DNA of 51,339 nucleotides from Oricola nitratireducens (lineage in GTDB: Bacteria; Pseudomonadota; Alphaproteobacteria; Rhizobiales; Rhizobiaceae), in contig NZ_JACZCS010000055.1 in assembly GCF_014904745.1 (NCBI RefSeq), positions 1 to 51,339 of the forward strand, in the 5' to 3' direction. The notes below the pieces were generated by a model. The model was not told where the DNA came from. It did no database searches and saw nothing but the letters and a program-made list of their open reading frames with translations. Position 1 is the stretch's first letter, and each line of letters opens with the position of its first letter. Positions 7,840-17,510 of the stretch are shown here, one piece after another. The position numbers and the translations under genes are program-made.

Positions 7840-8570
7840 CACAGTTCATCCACGGTGCGCGGGAAGACCGACTGGAAGCCTTCCGCATATTTGCAGTCTC
7901 GGCCGCCCGCCTGGCCGCCAGAGTTGCGCTTGAAGTGGTTGGCGCGGTTCTCGGCGACGTTTTCGTAAAAGTGCCAGAGATGCTCCTGGCCCTGCATGCA
8001 CTGGATCGCCGCCCATTTCTTGTCCCAGACCTCGGTGATGTCGAGGAAGACGTCAGGCTTCCATTCCATCTGCTCGGTCTGGTGCGGCTCGAACAGGTAG
8101 AGCTGCGGCGCGCCGAGCACCTTCTGGCCGGGATTGTGCCCCCAGGCCTGGGCAATCATCCGGCAGGTCAGCGCGAAGTCGGTCGTATACATGTGATCCG
8201 TGTTGTACGGATCCCATTTCGAATGGCTCATCATGAAGGCCGGCTGCACGGCGCGAATCACATCGACCATGCGGTCCTGCGTCTCGCGGCCGAGATTGAG
8301 CGGATAGTCGCCGACATCGAAGAACTGGATGTCGTGGACGTCAAGCGCCTTGGCCGCGTTCTCGGCTTCCTTGCGGCGCTCGGTCTTCACCGTTTCGAGC
8401 GTCATGCCTTCCTTCTTCCAGAGCTTGGCGCTTTCACCGCGCTCGCCATAGGACAGGCAGACGACCGTGACGTCGTAGCCGCGTTTCTGATGCAGTGCGA
8501 TCGCGCCGCCGCAGCGCCAGACGAAGTCGGCTGAGTGCGCGCTGATTACCAATGCGGTCTTGTTTGCCAT
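7839..8570 (-). CDS. galB: 4-oxalomesaconate hydratase (GalB-like, PIG-L/LmbE fold)
   Basis: A 243-residue zinc enzyme of the PIG-L deacetylase fold, the subclass represented by Pseudomonas GalB, which hydrates 4-oxalomesaconate to 4-carboxy-4-hydroxy-2-oxoadipate. Seen: [15 protein letters not shown] near residues 8-22 (His12 and Asp15 as metal ligands replacing the deacetylase HPDDE), and [20 protein letters not shown] with the third ligand His near 126. Length matches GalB. It overlaps the aldolase start by one base and follows the dioxygenase gene by 12 bp. It is not the amidohydrolase-type LigJ hydratase. Confidence 0.88.
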   Translation of the reverse strand: MANKTALVISAHSADFVWRCGGAIALHQKRGYDVTVVCLSYGERGESAKLWKKEGMTLETVKTERRKEAENAAKALDVHDIQFFDVGDYPLNLGRETQDRMVDVIRAVQPAFMMSHSKWDPYNTDHMYTTDFALTCRMIAQAWGHNPGQKVLGAPQLYLFEPHQTEQMEWKPDVFLDITEVWDKKWAAIQCMQGQEHLWHFYENVAENRANHFKRNSGGQAGGRDCKYAEGFQSVFPRTVDEL

Positions 8571-8582
8571 TCTTTTTGGCTC

Positions 8583-9551
8583 CTATGAGTTCGGTTTGCC
8601 GGGAACCGGCGGGGTACCGTGGGTATGGAAACTTTCGATCGTCTTGAGGCCCCAGGCCTGGCCCTTTTTACGTTCCGCCTCGGTCCAGACGACCGTCTCC
8701 CAGTCCGGCGCCAGGATCAGCCGTGCGCCGGCATTGGCCAGTTCGACGCGGTTGCCGGCTGGCTCCCACACGTAGAGAAAGAACGTGCCCTGGATCGCGT
8801 GCTTGTGCGGTCCGGTCTCGATATGCACACCGTTCTCCAGGAAGATGTCGGCGGCGCGCAGGATGTCCTCGCGCTGGTCGGTGGCATAGGTGACATGGTG
8901 AAACCGGCCCTGCCCGCCGCCATGTTCTTCCGTGCAGGCGAGATCGTAGGTCTTGTTGTTGACAGTGAACCAGCAACCGCCGATCCGGCCGTTATCCAAT
9001 TGGATCATCTCGGTCACGCGGCTGCCGAGGCAGGTCACCATGAACTCGCGGAAGACGGACACGTCCTCGGCGAGAAGGTTGAGGTGATCGAGCCGCCGCG
9101 GGCAGGCGCCCTGCGCATGGAATTTGCTCGCCAGGTTCTTCAGCGCCGGCGTGTCCTCCGGACCGGGTTCGTAACGTCTGGTGTCCCAGTAGATCTCGAA
9201 GACATGCTCGAACGGATCCTCGAAGCGATAGGCCTTGCCGTGACCAAGATCGCCGTCCACCCATCCGATGGATTTGAACCGACTTGCCTCGATCGCGTCG
9301 ACCCGGCGCATCAGAGCCGCTTCCGACGAGGCGCGATAGGCGATATGGCCAACGCCCGTCGTCTCCGAGCGCGTCAGCTTCAGTGTGTGGAACTCGTAAT
9401 CATCCCAAGCGCGCAGATAAACGGAATCGTCGTCGCGACCGCTTTCCTTCAGGCCGTAGACCCGGGTGAAGAAATCGAGGCTTTCCTCGAACTTGTTCGT
9501 CAGCACTTCCACATGCCCGAGATGGGCGATGTCAAAACAGGGTTCGGTCAT
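8583..9551 (-). CDS. Type I (VOC-fold) extradiol ring-cleavage dioxygenase
   Basis: A 322-residue two-domain vicinal-oxygen-chelate dioxygenase resembling catechol 2,3-dioxygenase. The N-terminal module starts at LGHVEV (His13). The catalytic module has iron ligands His156 (RRLDHLNL), His219 (RFHHVTY) and Glu270 (GNRVELANAG), with second-sphere His251 and Tyr260 where XylE has His246 and Tyr255. By my alignment from memory, the XylE/HPCD active-site His199/200 is Tyr202 here (NNKTYDLAC). It sits upstream of galB, galC and galD, where gallate or protocatechuate pathways normally use a type II (LigB-fold) enzyme. The ring substrate is therefore unknown; a trihydroxylated or carboxylated catechol made by the upstream dehalogenase is an inference. 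Confidence 0.85.
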   Translation of the reverse strand: MTEPCFDIAHLGHVEVLTNKFEESLDFFTRVYGLKESGRDDDSVYLRAWDDYEFHTLKLTRSETTGVGHIAYRASSEAALMRRVDAIEASRFKSIGWVDGDLGHGKAYRFEDPFEHVFEIYWDTRRYEPGPEDTPALKNLASKFHAQGACPRRLDHLNLLAEDVSVFREFMVTCLGSRVTEMIQLDNGRIGGCWFTVNNKTYDLACTEEHGGGQGRFHHVTYATDQREDILRAADIFLENGVHIETGPHKHAIQGTFFLYVWEPAGNRVELANAGARLILAPDWETVVWTEAERKKGQAWGLKTIESFHTHGTPPVPGKPNS

Positions 9552-9694
9552 ATCCCGCCGTTCATGTTGGTTTCACAGCTGCAATTTTCCGTGCGGCCCG
9601 AATGCGCCCGCGCGACCTCCTCCGTTGCTTTCGCGAACAGAATACAATGTTTAGCGCAGCGACATTGCGCCAGCCAATTCGAGCGTGGCTCCTT

Positions 9695-9713
9695 CTATAA
9701 GATTTCTCTATAG
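9695..9713. promoter_or_regulatory. Inverted repeat in the gap upstream of the dioxygenase gene
   Basis: CTATAAGATTTCTCTATAG is a near-perfect dyad (CTATAAGA and TCTATAG arms) in the 229-bp gap between the dehydrogenase and dioxygenase genes, about 145 bp before the dioxygenase start. The gap is the only sizeable one in the operon and may hold an internal promoter and operator. No regulator in the window can be assigned to it. Confidence 0.3.
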
Positions 9714-9780
9714 GCCGCCGCCGCGACAGAGATTTCACTGCCTTCAGTCAGCACGTATCGACCTCGAAAGTCGTTGTGGC

Positions 9781-10662
9781 TCAGCGGCTTGCCTTGCGCG
9801 CAGCCAAGACGGTGTCGGCGATGGCTCCGAGATCGTCATTCTCGCTGACCGCGCATCCGAGGTTTCCGACCTCGTCGTGCAAGCTCGCGATCGCGTCGGC
9901 CAATTCGCCACCATTGGCAAAACCCAGTTCACGCATGGAGTTGGCGGATTCGCGCATCTCGGCCGCGCGGCGCACGCCGTGCCGCATCATGCGCTCGAAC
10001 TGGTATTCGGCAAAATCCGGCCAGCCAAGCACCTTGTAGGAACCCGAGAGCGATGTGTAGACCTCGTCGAAACAGCCGGCCTGCCGCGCCGCCGCGATTG
10101 CCTGCACGGTGATTGCTTCAAGTCCCTTCACAAACAGGCTGCGGATCATCTTGATCGACGTCGCCGCGCCGACCTCGTCACCCACGACCGTGAAATCGAA
10201 CTCCAGACGCTGAAGCGCCTCGGCGATCTCGCCGCCATGATCGCCGGCGATCAACACCGGCGTCCTGTGCCCGCGCGGATGCACCGGCGCCATTACCGCC
10301 ATGTCGACGTAACGGGCGCCCCTGCCGCGCACCAGCGCCGCCGTCTCCTGTTTGCGTTTCGCGGAGACTGAGTTGATGTCGACATAGACCTGACCCTCCG
10401 TGAGCCCGTTTTCGATGGATCGCGCCGCCTCGAGACTGCTTGCTGCTGTCACGGCCGAGATGATCCAGTTCGCACCCTCGATAGCCGCGACCGGGCCGTC
10501 TCCCAACGCAACGCCGAGATCGGCGGACGCCTTCTCGATCTCGCTCGAACGGTCCGTGCCCTGCAGGATGTCGAAGGCGGTGAAGCGTCCGGTGCCGAGG
10601 GGTTTCAGGCTACTGACAAAAGCCCGCGCGGCTTCGCCAAATCCGATGAATCCGATGTGCAT
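9781..10662 (-). CDS. NAD(P)-dependent oxidoreductase, DUF1932 / 6-phosphogluconate dehydrogenase-like
   Basis: A 293-residue beta-hydroxyacid-dehydrogenase-fold protein. The N-terminal Rossmann domain begins MHIGFIGFGEAARAF (GxGxxA), an active-site strand VYVDINSVSAKRK lies near 95, and the C-terminal helical DUF1932 domain spans about 190-265. Members oxidise or reduce small hydroxy- or oxo-acids; the exact reaction is rarely known. It lies 12 bp after the rdhA stop and 229 bp before the dioxygenase gene, all on one strand. It could oxidise a ring-cleavage semialdehyde, the place LigC fills in protocatechuate 4,5-cleavage, but it is not a LigC homologue by eye. Family assignment firm, function open. 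Confidence 0.8.
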   Translation of the reverse strand: MHIGFIGFGEAARAFVSSLKPLGTGRFTAFDILQGTDRSSEIEKASADLGVALGDGPVAAIEGANWIISAVTAASSLEAARSIENGLTEGQVYVDINSVSAKRKQETAALVRGRGARYVDMAVMAPVHPRGHRTPVLIAGDHGGEIAEALQRLEFDFTVVGDEVGAATSIKMIRSLFVKGLEAITVQAIAAARQAGCFDEVYTSLSGSYKVLGWPDFAEYQFERMMRHGVRRAAEMRESANSMRELGFANGGELADAIASLHDEVGNLGCAVSENDDLGAIADTVLAARKASR

Positions 10663-10674
10663 GATGGTCTGTCC

Positions 10675-13600
10675 CTAGAGATCGATCGTGACGATACCGC
10701 CGTCTTCGGCCGCCCGCGACTGGCAGAGGATGATCGCATTCTCGCGCTGTTTTTTCGACAGTACGAAATCGCGATGCTCCACCGAGCCGGAAACCAGACC
10801 GCATTTGCAGACACCGCATATACCGTCGGAGCATTTGACGTCGATATGGATCCCGTTTTCCGCGAGCACGTCGGTTGCGGTCTTGTCGGCCGGTATCAGG
10901 AATTCCTTGCCAGACTTCGCCAGCCGCAAAGTGAACGGATGGTTCTCCCATTCCGGCAAGTCCGGCACCGAGAAATATTCCAGATGCCGCGCCTCCTCCG
11001 GAAAGCCCTGCCGCTCTGCCGCCTCGATCACGCCCTGCATGTAGCGGTCCGGTCCGCAGGTATAGACGTGCCAGCCTTGCTCGTAACCCGACAGCACCTT
11101 GTCGAGATCGGCCCGCGTCCCCTCCGCAGTTACGTGAACATAGACATGATCATGCCACGGCACATCGGCGAGATCGTCCAGATAGCCTGCCATGTCACGG
11201 GACCTGACCGAATAGTGCATCGCGAAATCCGCGCCGATGGCATGCAGCCGGTGCGCCATCGCGATCATCGGCGTGATCCCGATCCCTCCACCCATCAAAA
11301 AGATTTTCGTCGCCGTCTCGTCGAGCGGAAAATGGTTGATCGGCTTTGATATGAAAACCCTGCGGCCTTCGGCGAAGATGCGGTGCATCAGTTTCGAGCC
11401 GCCCCTGCCCTCGTCCTCGCGCAGCACGCCGATCTGGTATTTCGACCGATCGGCAGGATCGCCCGACATCGAGTATTGCCTGAGATATTCCGGTGCGACG
11501 ACGATATCGAGATGCGCGCCGGCCTCCCATTCCGGCAGGTCCGAGCCGTCGAGCGCGCGGAACTCGTACTTGGTGACGTCGTCCGTCATCTTCTCGGCCT
11601 TGGAAACGACGGCGCGCAGCACCGGGCTTTCCCCGGCAGCGGTGTAACGGTGGACGTGGCTTTCGTCGCCCTCGTCCAGTCGCGCCCTGTATTCGTCCGC
11701 CGTGATCAGCGCCTGATAGGCCTCGATGCCCTTCTCCCGGTCCATCGGGAACGGATAGGGCCACGGATGGGGCGCGAGATCGGCCGGATAGACGGCTAGC
11801 GTCTGGTCCTCGTATTTGAGGTCGAGATCGATCTGCAGGTCGCGCCGGTTGACCGGATGCCTGGTCGGCCGGTAACCGCCGTCCTCCTCGATCTCGAGAT
11901 CCCACCACCATTTCTTGATGTCGTTCAGGCCGCCATTGCCGACCGCGTCGTCCAGCTTCGCGAGCCAGGGCGCCGCGGACGGAATGTTGGACGCCATCCA
12001 GCGGAACGGCGCCTCCGCGAACAGGCCTTCCAGGTTCCACGGGCAGGTCTTCATGCAACGCCCGCACATCGCCCCGCCTTCCGTGGTGATACGGTAGGTC
12101 GCGCATTTCTGGCTGTCGGATTTCCAGATCTCGTAACCGTTGAACATCAGCTTCGGTCCGGCCGTGATCGCCCCCGACGGGCATTCGCGCGCGCATTTAT
12201 TGCAATTCTCGCAAAAGTTCTGCAGTCCGAAATCGATCGGCTTGTCATGCGCCAACGGCATGTCCGTCGTCACGACGCCGGATTTCAGCCGCGGGCCGAG
12301 ATAGGGATTGAGGATCACCTCGCCGATGCGGCTGACCTCGCCGAGGCCCGACAACAAAAGCAGCGGCGGCTGCAGCACCTCGCCGTCCAGAACGGTATGC
12401 GCCTTGGCCTTGTAGCCGAGATTGCGGATCTGCCTGGCGATGACGCCGCCGAGCAGCGAAAAGCGCAGATAGGCGCGCATCGACTGGGCGACCGAGATCC
12501 AGTCATCGCCCGACGCGCCTTCCATGGTCTCGTAGCCCTGGTCGACGATCATCGAAATTGCCTGGTCGTGCGGCGGATCGATCGGCTCACCGGTCGCGTC
12601 GTGCGAATACCAGGCCCAGTCCGGGCAACGCGACAGGCCCACCGCATCGACTCCGAGAAAGTAACTGGCCGCCTTGATGTTTTCGGCGTTGCGTCGTGCG
12701 TCCTTCGCCGTGGCCGGAATGTCCGCCGCCGGCTCGCCGTCCTGCAGCAGAACAAAGGCGCCGAGCACGCGGCGCTGTCCCATCGACGGCGCGGCCTTGC
12801 GCGCGTAATGCCCGCCCTTCGCGCCGTCCTGGCAGGCCCTGCCCATGTCGCCGAATTGCGCGCGGGCGAACATATCGGTGCGTTTCGGCACCCGGGCTAC
12901 CCGCTCTTCATCGATGAAGGTCGTCGGCTCGTCGATCCGCTTCAGCTTTTCGAACGGATGCGCCCCGTCGACGAAACGCCGGTTGGCGTATGGCTCGCGG
13001 TTGAAGGCGTTCTTCGCAATGCCTGCGCCGACCCACCAGGCCGGGCCCCTGGTCCGCCAGAACGGTTGCTCGGACAGTGCCGCCAGCGGGAGATCCGTTT
13101 CCATGGCGAAGGTCGTCGTCACCGCTGCGACGCCGAACCGGTCGCCGGCATAGGGATTGACCAGCCTGCCGCCCTCGGCGCGCGCCAGCCCCGCCGCGAC
13201 CGTCAGCCGGTTGAGATCGACATCCGAAGACGTGCCGGTGTGCGCCTTAGCATCGAAGCCGAGGAGCCGGATATAGTTGGCGATGACGACGGCGGTCTCG
13301 GAAGCCCGCAAACAGGCGCGTTCGGCCTGCGCGTCGATTATCCATTCCGCGCCCGGCTCGTCCGGCCTCGGATCGCGCGGATATTCGTAGAGAAACACGA
13401 TCGCGTGGCTGTGCCCGTCGATGGTCGACGGCGGTGCCTCCATCGATTCCTTGAGATCGGCCATGATCATGTCGATGCCCGACGCCAGCGTCTTGGTCTG
13501 ACGGGTCTTGAGATCATGCGCCAGCCGGTCGATGGCCGGATTGCGGATCGGTTCATCGAGCAACGCGGTTCCCGGCAGTGCGCAAATCCCGATCATGCTG

Positions 13601-13893
13601 GCGTCGGAAAAATAGCCGAAACCCTTGATGTGGTTGGCGCGCTCGACCGGGTCATCCGGGCAGCCGGCTTTCGCCTTGTTGACGAGGCCGTCGCGGATCG
13701 CGTCCAGCATCGCCTGGTATTCGCCCATGGCGTTGACCAGGCTTTCAGGCTTATCCGGCCGCTCGAATGTGAGCCCCGCCATCGCCGGCACATCGGCGAA
13801 ATCGGGCATGGCCGCCGCCCGGTCCAGCCGCTCCAGAGGATACGGTCCCATATGCACCGGCCGGTGCCGATCGGAAAAGAAACGAATGCCCAT
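10675..13893 (-). CDS. rdhA: Self-sufficient catabolic reductive dehalogenase (RdhA fused to flavin/[2Fe-2S] reductase)
   Basis: A 1072-residue cobalamin-dependent dehalogenase of the cytosolic, non-respiratory BhbA/NpRdhA class, which removes halogen from ortho-halophenols such as halo-4-hydroxybenzoates using NAD(P)H. Order: corrinoid-binding dehalogenase core (about 1-540); [4Fe-4S] motifs Cys561/564/567/571 and Cys597/610/613/617; linker; FNR-like flavin domain (RQYS at 805, NAD site GGGIGITPM at 868); plant-type [2Fe-2S] domain with Cys1021/1026/1029/1057. Tyr475 (SMRAY) and Lys537 (RLKS) are 62 apart, the spacing of catalytic Tyr426/Lys488 in NpRdhA. No Tat signal and no rdhB anchor. 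An upstream GTG at 13941 is in frame, but GGTGGAGG precedes the ATG at 13893 and MGIRFFSDRHRPVHMGPYPL is the family start. It heads the ring-cleavage operon. Confidence 0.93.
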   Translation of the reverse strand: MGIRFFSDRHRPVHMGPYPLERLDRAAAMPDFADVPAMAGLTFERPDKPESLVNAMGEYQAMLDAIRDGLVNKAKAGCPDDPVERANHIKGFGYFSDASMIGICALPGTALLDEPIRNPAIDRLAHDLKTRQTKTLASGIDMIMADLKESMEAPPSTIDGHSHAIVFLYEYPRDPRPDEPGAEWIIDAQAERACLRASETAVVIANYIRLLGFDAKAHTGTSSDVDLNRLTVAAGLARAEGGRLVNPYAGDRFGVAAVTTTFAMETDLPLAALSEQPFWRTRGPAWWVGAGIAKNAFNREPYANRRFVDGAHPFEKLKRIDEPTTFIDEERVARVPKRTDMFARAQFGDMGRACQDGAKGGHYARKAAPSMGQRRVLGAFVLLQDGEPAADIPATAKDARRNAENIKAASYFLGVDAVGLSRCPDWAWYSHDATGEPIDPPHDQAISMIVDQGYETMEGASGDDWISVAQSMRAYLRFSLLGGVIARQIRNLGYKAKAHTVLDGEVLQPPLLLLSGLGEVSRIGEVILNPYLGPRLKSGVVTTDMPLAHDKPIDFGLQNFCENCNKCARECPSGAITAGPKLMFNGYEIWKSDSQKCATYRITTEGGAMCGRCMKTCPWNLEGLFAEAPFRWMASNIPSAAPWLAKLDDAVGNGGLNDIKKWWWDLEIEEDGGYRPTRHPVNRRDLQIDLDLKYEDQTLAVYPADLAPHPWPYPFPMDREKGIEAYQALITADEYRARLDEGDESHVHRYTAAGESPVLRAVVSKAEKMTDDVTKYEFRALDGSDLPEWEAGAHLDIVVAPEYLRQYSMSGDPADRSKYQIGVLREDEGRGGSKLMHRIFAEGRRVFISKPINHFPLDETATKIFLMGGGIGITPMIAMAHRLHAIGADFAMHYSVRSRDMAGYLDDLADVPWHDHVYVHVTAEGTRADLDKVLSGYEQGWHVYTCGPDRYMQGVIEAAERQGFPEEARHLEYFSVPDLPEWENHPFTLRLAKSGKEFLIPADKTATDVLAENGIHIDVKCSDGICGVCKCGLVSGSVEHRDFVLSKKQRENAIILCQSRAAEDGGIVTIDL

Positions 13894-14058
13894 GCCTCCA
13901 CCCGTGAACATCCGCGCCGAAAACGGCGCATGATCGTTCACGTGTTAAGCTAATCGGGCGCAATGCGCTACCGGCGGACGCATATCCGATTGGCGCGGGA
14001 TGACTGTTGGAGAATACGCGCGCGGCCAGCCCGCCCATGGCAGGCGGCGCTCCACGGG

Positions 14059-14793
14059 TTACAGATATGGTTGGTGTTTGAGGCGATGCCCTGCCGCGCG
14101 CCGTATTTTCGTGTCGGGGAGCGACAGGGCGTATCGCGCCAGGGAATGACATTCCCGCAGCACTTCGTCGACCTCGTAGCGAAACCGTTTCCGGCGTCCC
14201 GGCGGATAACCGGGCCGCAGGACCGACAGACGGCGTGGGCGGTCGTCGGTTCTGGCCTCGGACCGAGCGCGCCAGCGAGCGAGGCGACGGGCCTGTCCGG
14301 GGAGATCGTCCAGCGCGCGCTTCAGCGCGTGCAGGCGGCAGCAGAGACGTTCCGCATTGACGGGATCGTCGGGCGACGGGAACCAGTCTTCCGGGATCGG
14401 GGCTGGTTCGGAAAGCCCAATGAAAGTGATGCGCGGAAACGACTTGGGACGACGTCGGGGCGGGACGAACGAAAAACGCTTGAGCGGATCGAGCAGCGGG
14501 AGGGCCGGTGTCGCGCCGACGGTATCGACCTTCGCGGATCGAGGCTTGGGGCCGGGCCCGGGAGTAACTCCGGGAATATTCCGCACCTCGACGACCACCC
14601 CGCGGGCCGCGATGACGATCAGACGACGGACAGCAGATTCAGCGGGGCGCAGGATGCGCAGCACGAGCGAACGCAGATGGCGCGGCAGCGTGGCTACGCT
14701 CCCGCCCTCACCCAGACCGACCAGGGCGAACAGCGCCATGACGATGCGCTCGAGTGCCTCGCGGTTGCGTTCTATCGCCAAGTCCCAGTTCAT
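14059..14793 (-). CDS. Conserved hypothetical protein
   Basis: A 244-residue protein without signal peptide or clear membrane span. It starts MNWDLAIERNREALERIV, continues with LPRHLRSLVLRILRPAESAVRRLIVIAARG (about 39-65), then a proline-rich middle (PGPGPKP, VPPRRRPKSFPRI) and an Arg-rich C-terminal part (PPGRRKRFRYEVDEVLREC). I recall similar proteins in other Rhizobiales genomes but no function. The strongly basic C-terminal half could bind nucleic acid; that is only a guess. The long open frame opposite is a compositional shadow. It is isolated between rdhA and the LysR gene. Confidence 0.6.
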   Translation of the reverse strand: MNWDLAIERNREALERIVMALFALVGLGEGGSVATLPRHLRSLVLRILRPAESAVRRLIVIAARGVVVEVRNIPGVTPGPGPKPRSAKVDTVGATPALPLLDPLKRFSFVPPRRRPKSFPRITFIGLSEPAPIPEDWFPSPDDPVNAERLCCRLHALKRALDDLPGQARRLARWRARSEARTDDRPRRLSVLRPGYPPGRRKRFRYEVDEVLRECHSLARYALSLPDTKIRRAAGHRLKHQPYL

Positions 14794-14940
14794 TCGGTTT
14801 CATCACTCTCCGTTTCGCGCCCCGGCACCCGCCCTCCTTGTCGGACAGAATGCATCCGGGGAGAGGGCATCAAGAGAATAGGAGAAGCTGGAGAGCGGTG
14901 GACAAGTTTTGTCCGGCGACCTCGTGTCGAGCCTTCCGTC

Positions 14941-15831
14941 TCACCTGTCGCGCACGAACCGCCCCGCTTCCGCCTTCACGATCTCGTTGAGAAACCCGGT
15001 CGCCGCCCTGATGCGCGCAAGCCCGCGCAGGCTCTCGTGATGAACGATCCAGTAGGCGCGTTGCGCCGAAAGTTCCGGCAGGACCGGCACCAGCTCCGGA
15101 TGGCCGGCGGCGAGATAATCGTGCAGAACGCCGATACCCGCGCCTGCACGCACGGCCTCAAGCTGACCGGTCGCGCTCGAAATCTCGATCCGCGACCGCC
15201 ACCCGGACCAGAAGGATGCCGCATAATTGAGCGACGCCGCATAGATCAGGTCTTCCACATAGCCGACGAGCCGGTGATCACGCAGGCCGTCGGTCGATAG
15301 CGGCAGGCCATGCGTTCCGGCGTATGCGCGCGAGGCGTAAAGGCCGAGCGTGTAATCCGTCAGCTTCTGTGCGATCAGGCGGCCCTGCTCCGGCCGGCCG
15401 ACCATCACCGCGATATCAGCCTCGCGCTTCGACAGCGAGAAGGCTTGCGGCACGGGCACGAGCTGAACGGTAAGCTTTGGGTGACGGTTGGAGAATTCCG
15501 CCAGCCGCGGCGCCAAAAAGGAAACACCGAACCCGTCCGGCGCACCGATGCGCACCGTGCCGGACACCTGCAGTTCCGCTTCGCTCAGGACCGACTGCGC
15601 CTGCATGAATTCCGCCTCGATGCGCTCCAGCGATGCGGCAAGCGCCTCGCCGTCTTCCGTCAGTTCGCAGCCATTGGCACGCCGGATCAAGAGATTCGCT
15701 CCGACCGATTTCTCCAGCGCTGCCATCCGCCGGCTGAGCGTCGCCTGGTTGATTCCGAGCGCCTTTGCGGCGCCTAGCATCTGCCCGGCCCGCGCAACCG
15801 CGAGAAACAGCCGTCCGTCTTCCCAGTTCAT
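14941..15831 (-). CDS. LysR-family transcriptional regulator
   Basis: A 296-residue LysR regulator. The winged helix-turn-helix occupies about residues 1-60 (MNWEDGRLFLAVARAGQMLG, then LGINQATLSRRMAALEK). The periplasmic-binding-type effector domain spans about 90-290 (VRIGAPDGFGVSFLAPRL). It is divergent from mmsA with a 16-bp perfect palindrome in the 101-bp shared promoter region, so mmsA is the likely target, probably with autoregulation. The effector is unknown; a valine or propanoyl metabolite would fit the target. Confidence 0.9.
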   Translation of the reverse strand: MNWEDGRLFLAVARAGQMLGAAKALGINQATLSRRMAALEKSVGANLLIRRANGCELTEDGEALAASLERIEAEFMQAQSVLSEAELQVSGTVRIGAPDGFGVSFLAPRLAEFSNRHPKLTVQLVPVPQAFSLSKREADIAVMVGRPEQGRLIAQKLTDYTLGLYASRAYAGTHGLPLSTDGLRDHRLVGYVEDLIYAASLNYAASFWSGWRSRIEISSATGQLEAVRAGAGIGVLHDYLAAGHPELVPVLPELSAQRAYWIVHHESLRGLARIRAATGFLNEIVKAEAGRFVRDR

Positions 15832-15841
15832 TCACGAAACC

Positions 15842-15857
15842 TATGCAAATTTGCATA
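15842..15857. promoter_or_regulatory. Perfect palindrome in the LysR-mmsA intergenic region
   Basis: TATGCAAATTTGCATA is a 16-bp perfect palindrome 10 bp from the LysR start codon and 76 bp before the mmsA start. Position and symmetry fit the recognition site of the divergent LysR protein. It is AT-rich against a GC-rich background, which makes chance less likely. Confidence 0.55.
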
Positions 15858-15932
15858 ACGAATTTGAGAACTATCGCATTGTTATGACAGAATTGCCATG
15901 GGATACGCCATCCACACCCAGGAGGATTTCCC

Positions 15933-17435
<1,503 letters not shown>

Positions 17436-17455
17436 CCTTGAGCTTCAATAAAATA

Positions 17456-17489
17456 CGGCCGCGCCGGGATGACCGGCGCGGCCGTTTTT
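17456..17489. terminator. Strong intrinsic terminator between mmsA and the convergent SDR gene
   Basis: CGGCCGCGCCGG (17456-17467) pairs perfectly with CCGGCGCGGCCG (17473-17484) over a GATGA loop and is followed by TTTTT. It ends mmsA transcription and probably limits read-through from the convergent operon too. Confidence 0.9.
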
Positions 17490-17510
17490 GCGTTCAAGTC
17501 GGTGCAAGGC

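Noticed and set aside
10675-13893. Respiratory (organohalide-respiring) reductive dehalogenase
   Set aside because: No twin-arginine signal, no membrane anchor gene, and a fused NAD(P)H reductase; all point to the catabolic cytosolic class.
11857-13953. Open frame of about 700 codons on the plus strand opposite rdhA
   Set aside because: It is an antisense shadow of a GC-rich coding sequence: residues are dominated by Arg/Gly/Ala/His without family motifs, while the minus strand carries clear catalytic and Fe-S motifs.
13963-15300. Long plus-strand open frame spanning the 14059-14793 gene and part of the LysR gene
   Set aside because: It covers two unrelated genes of the other strand and shows no motif; the LysR signature is on the minus strand.
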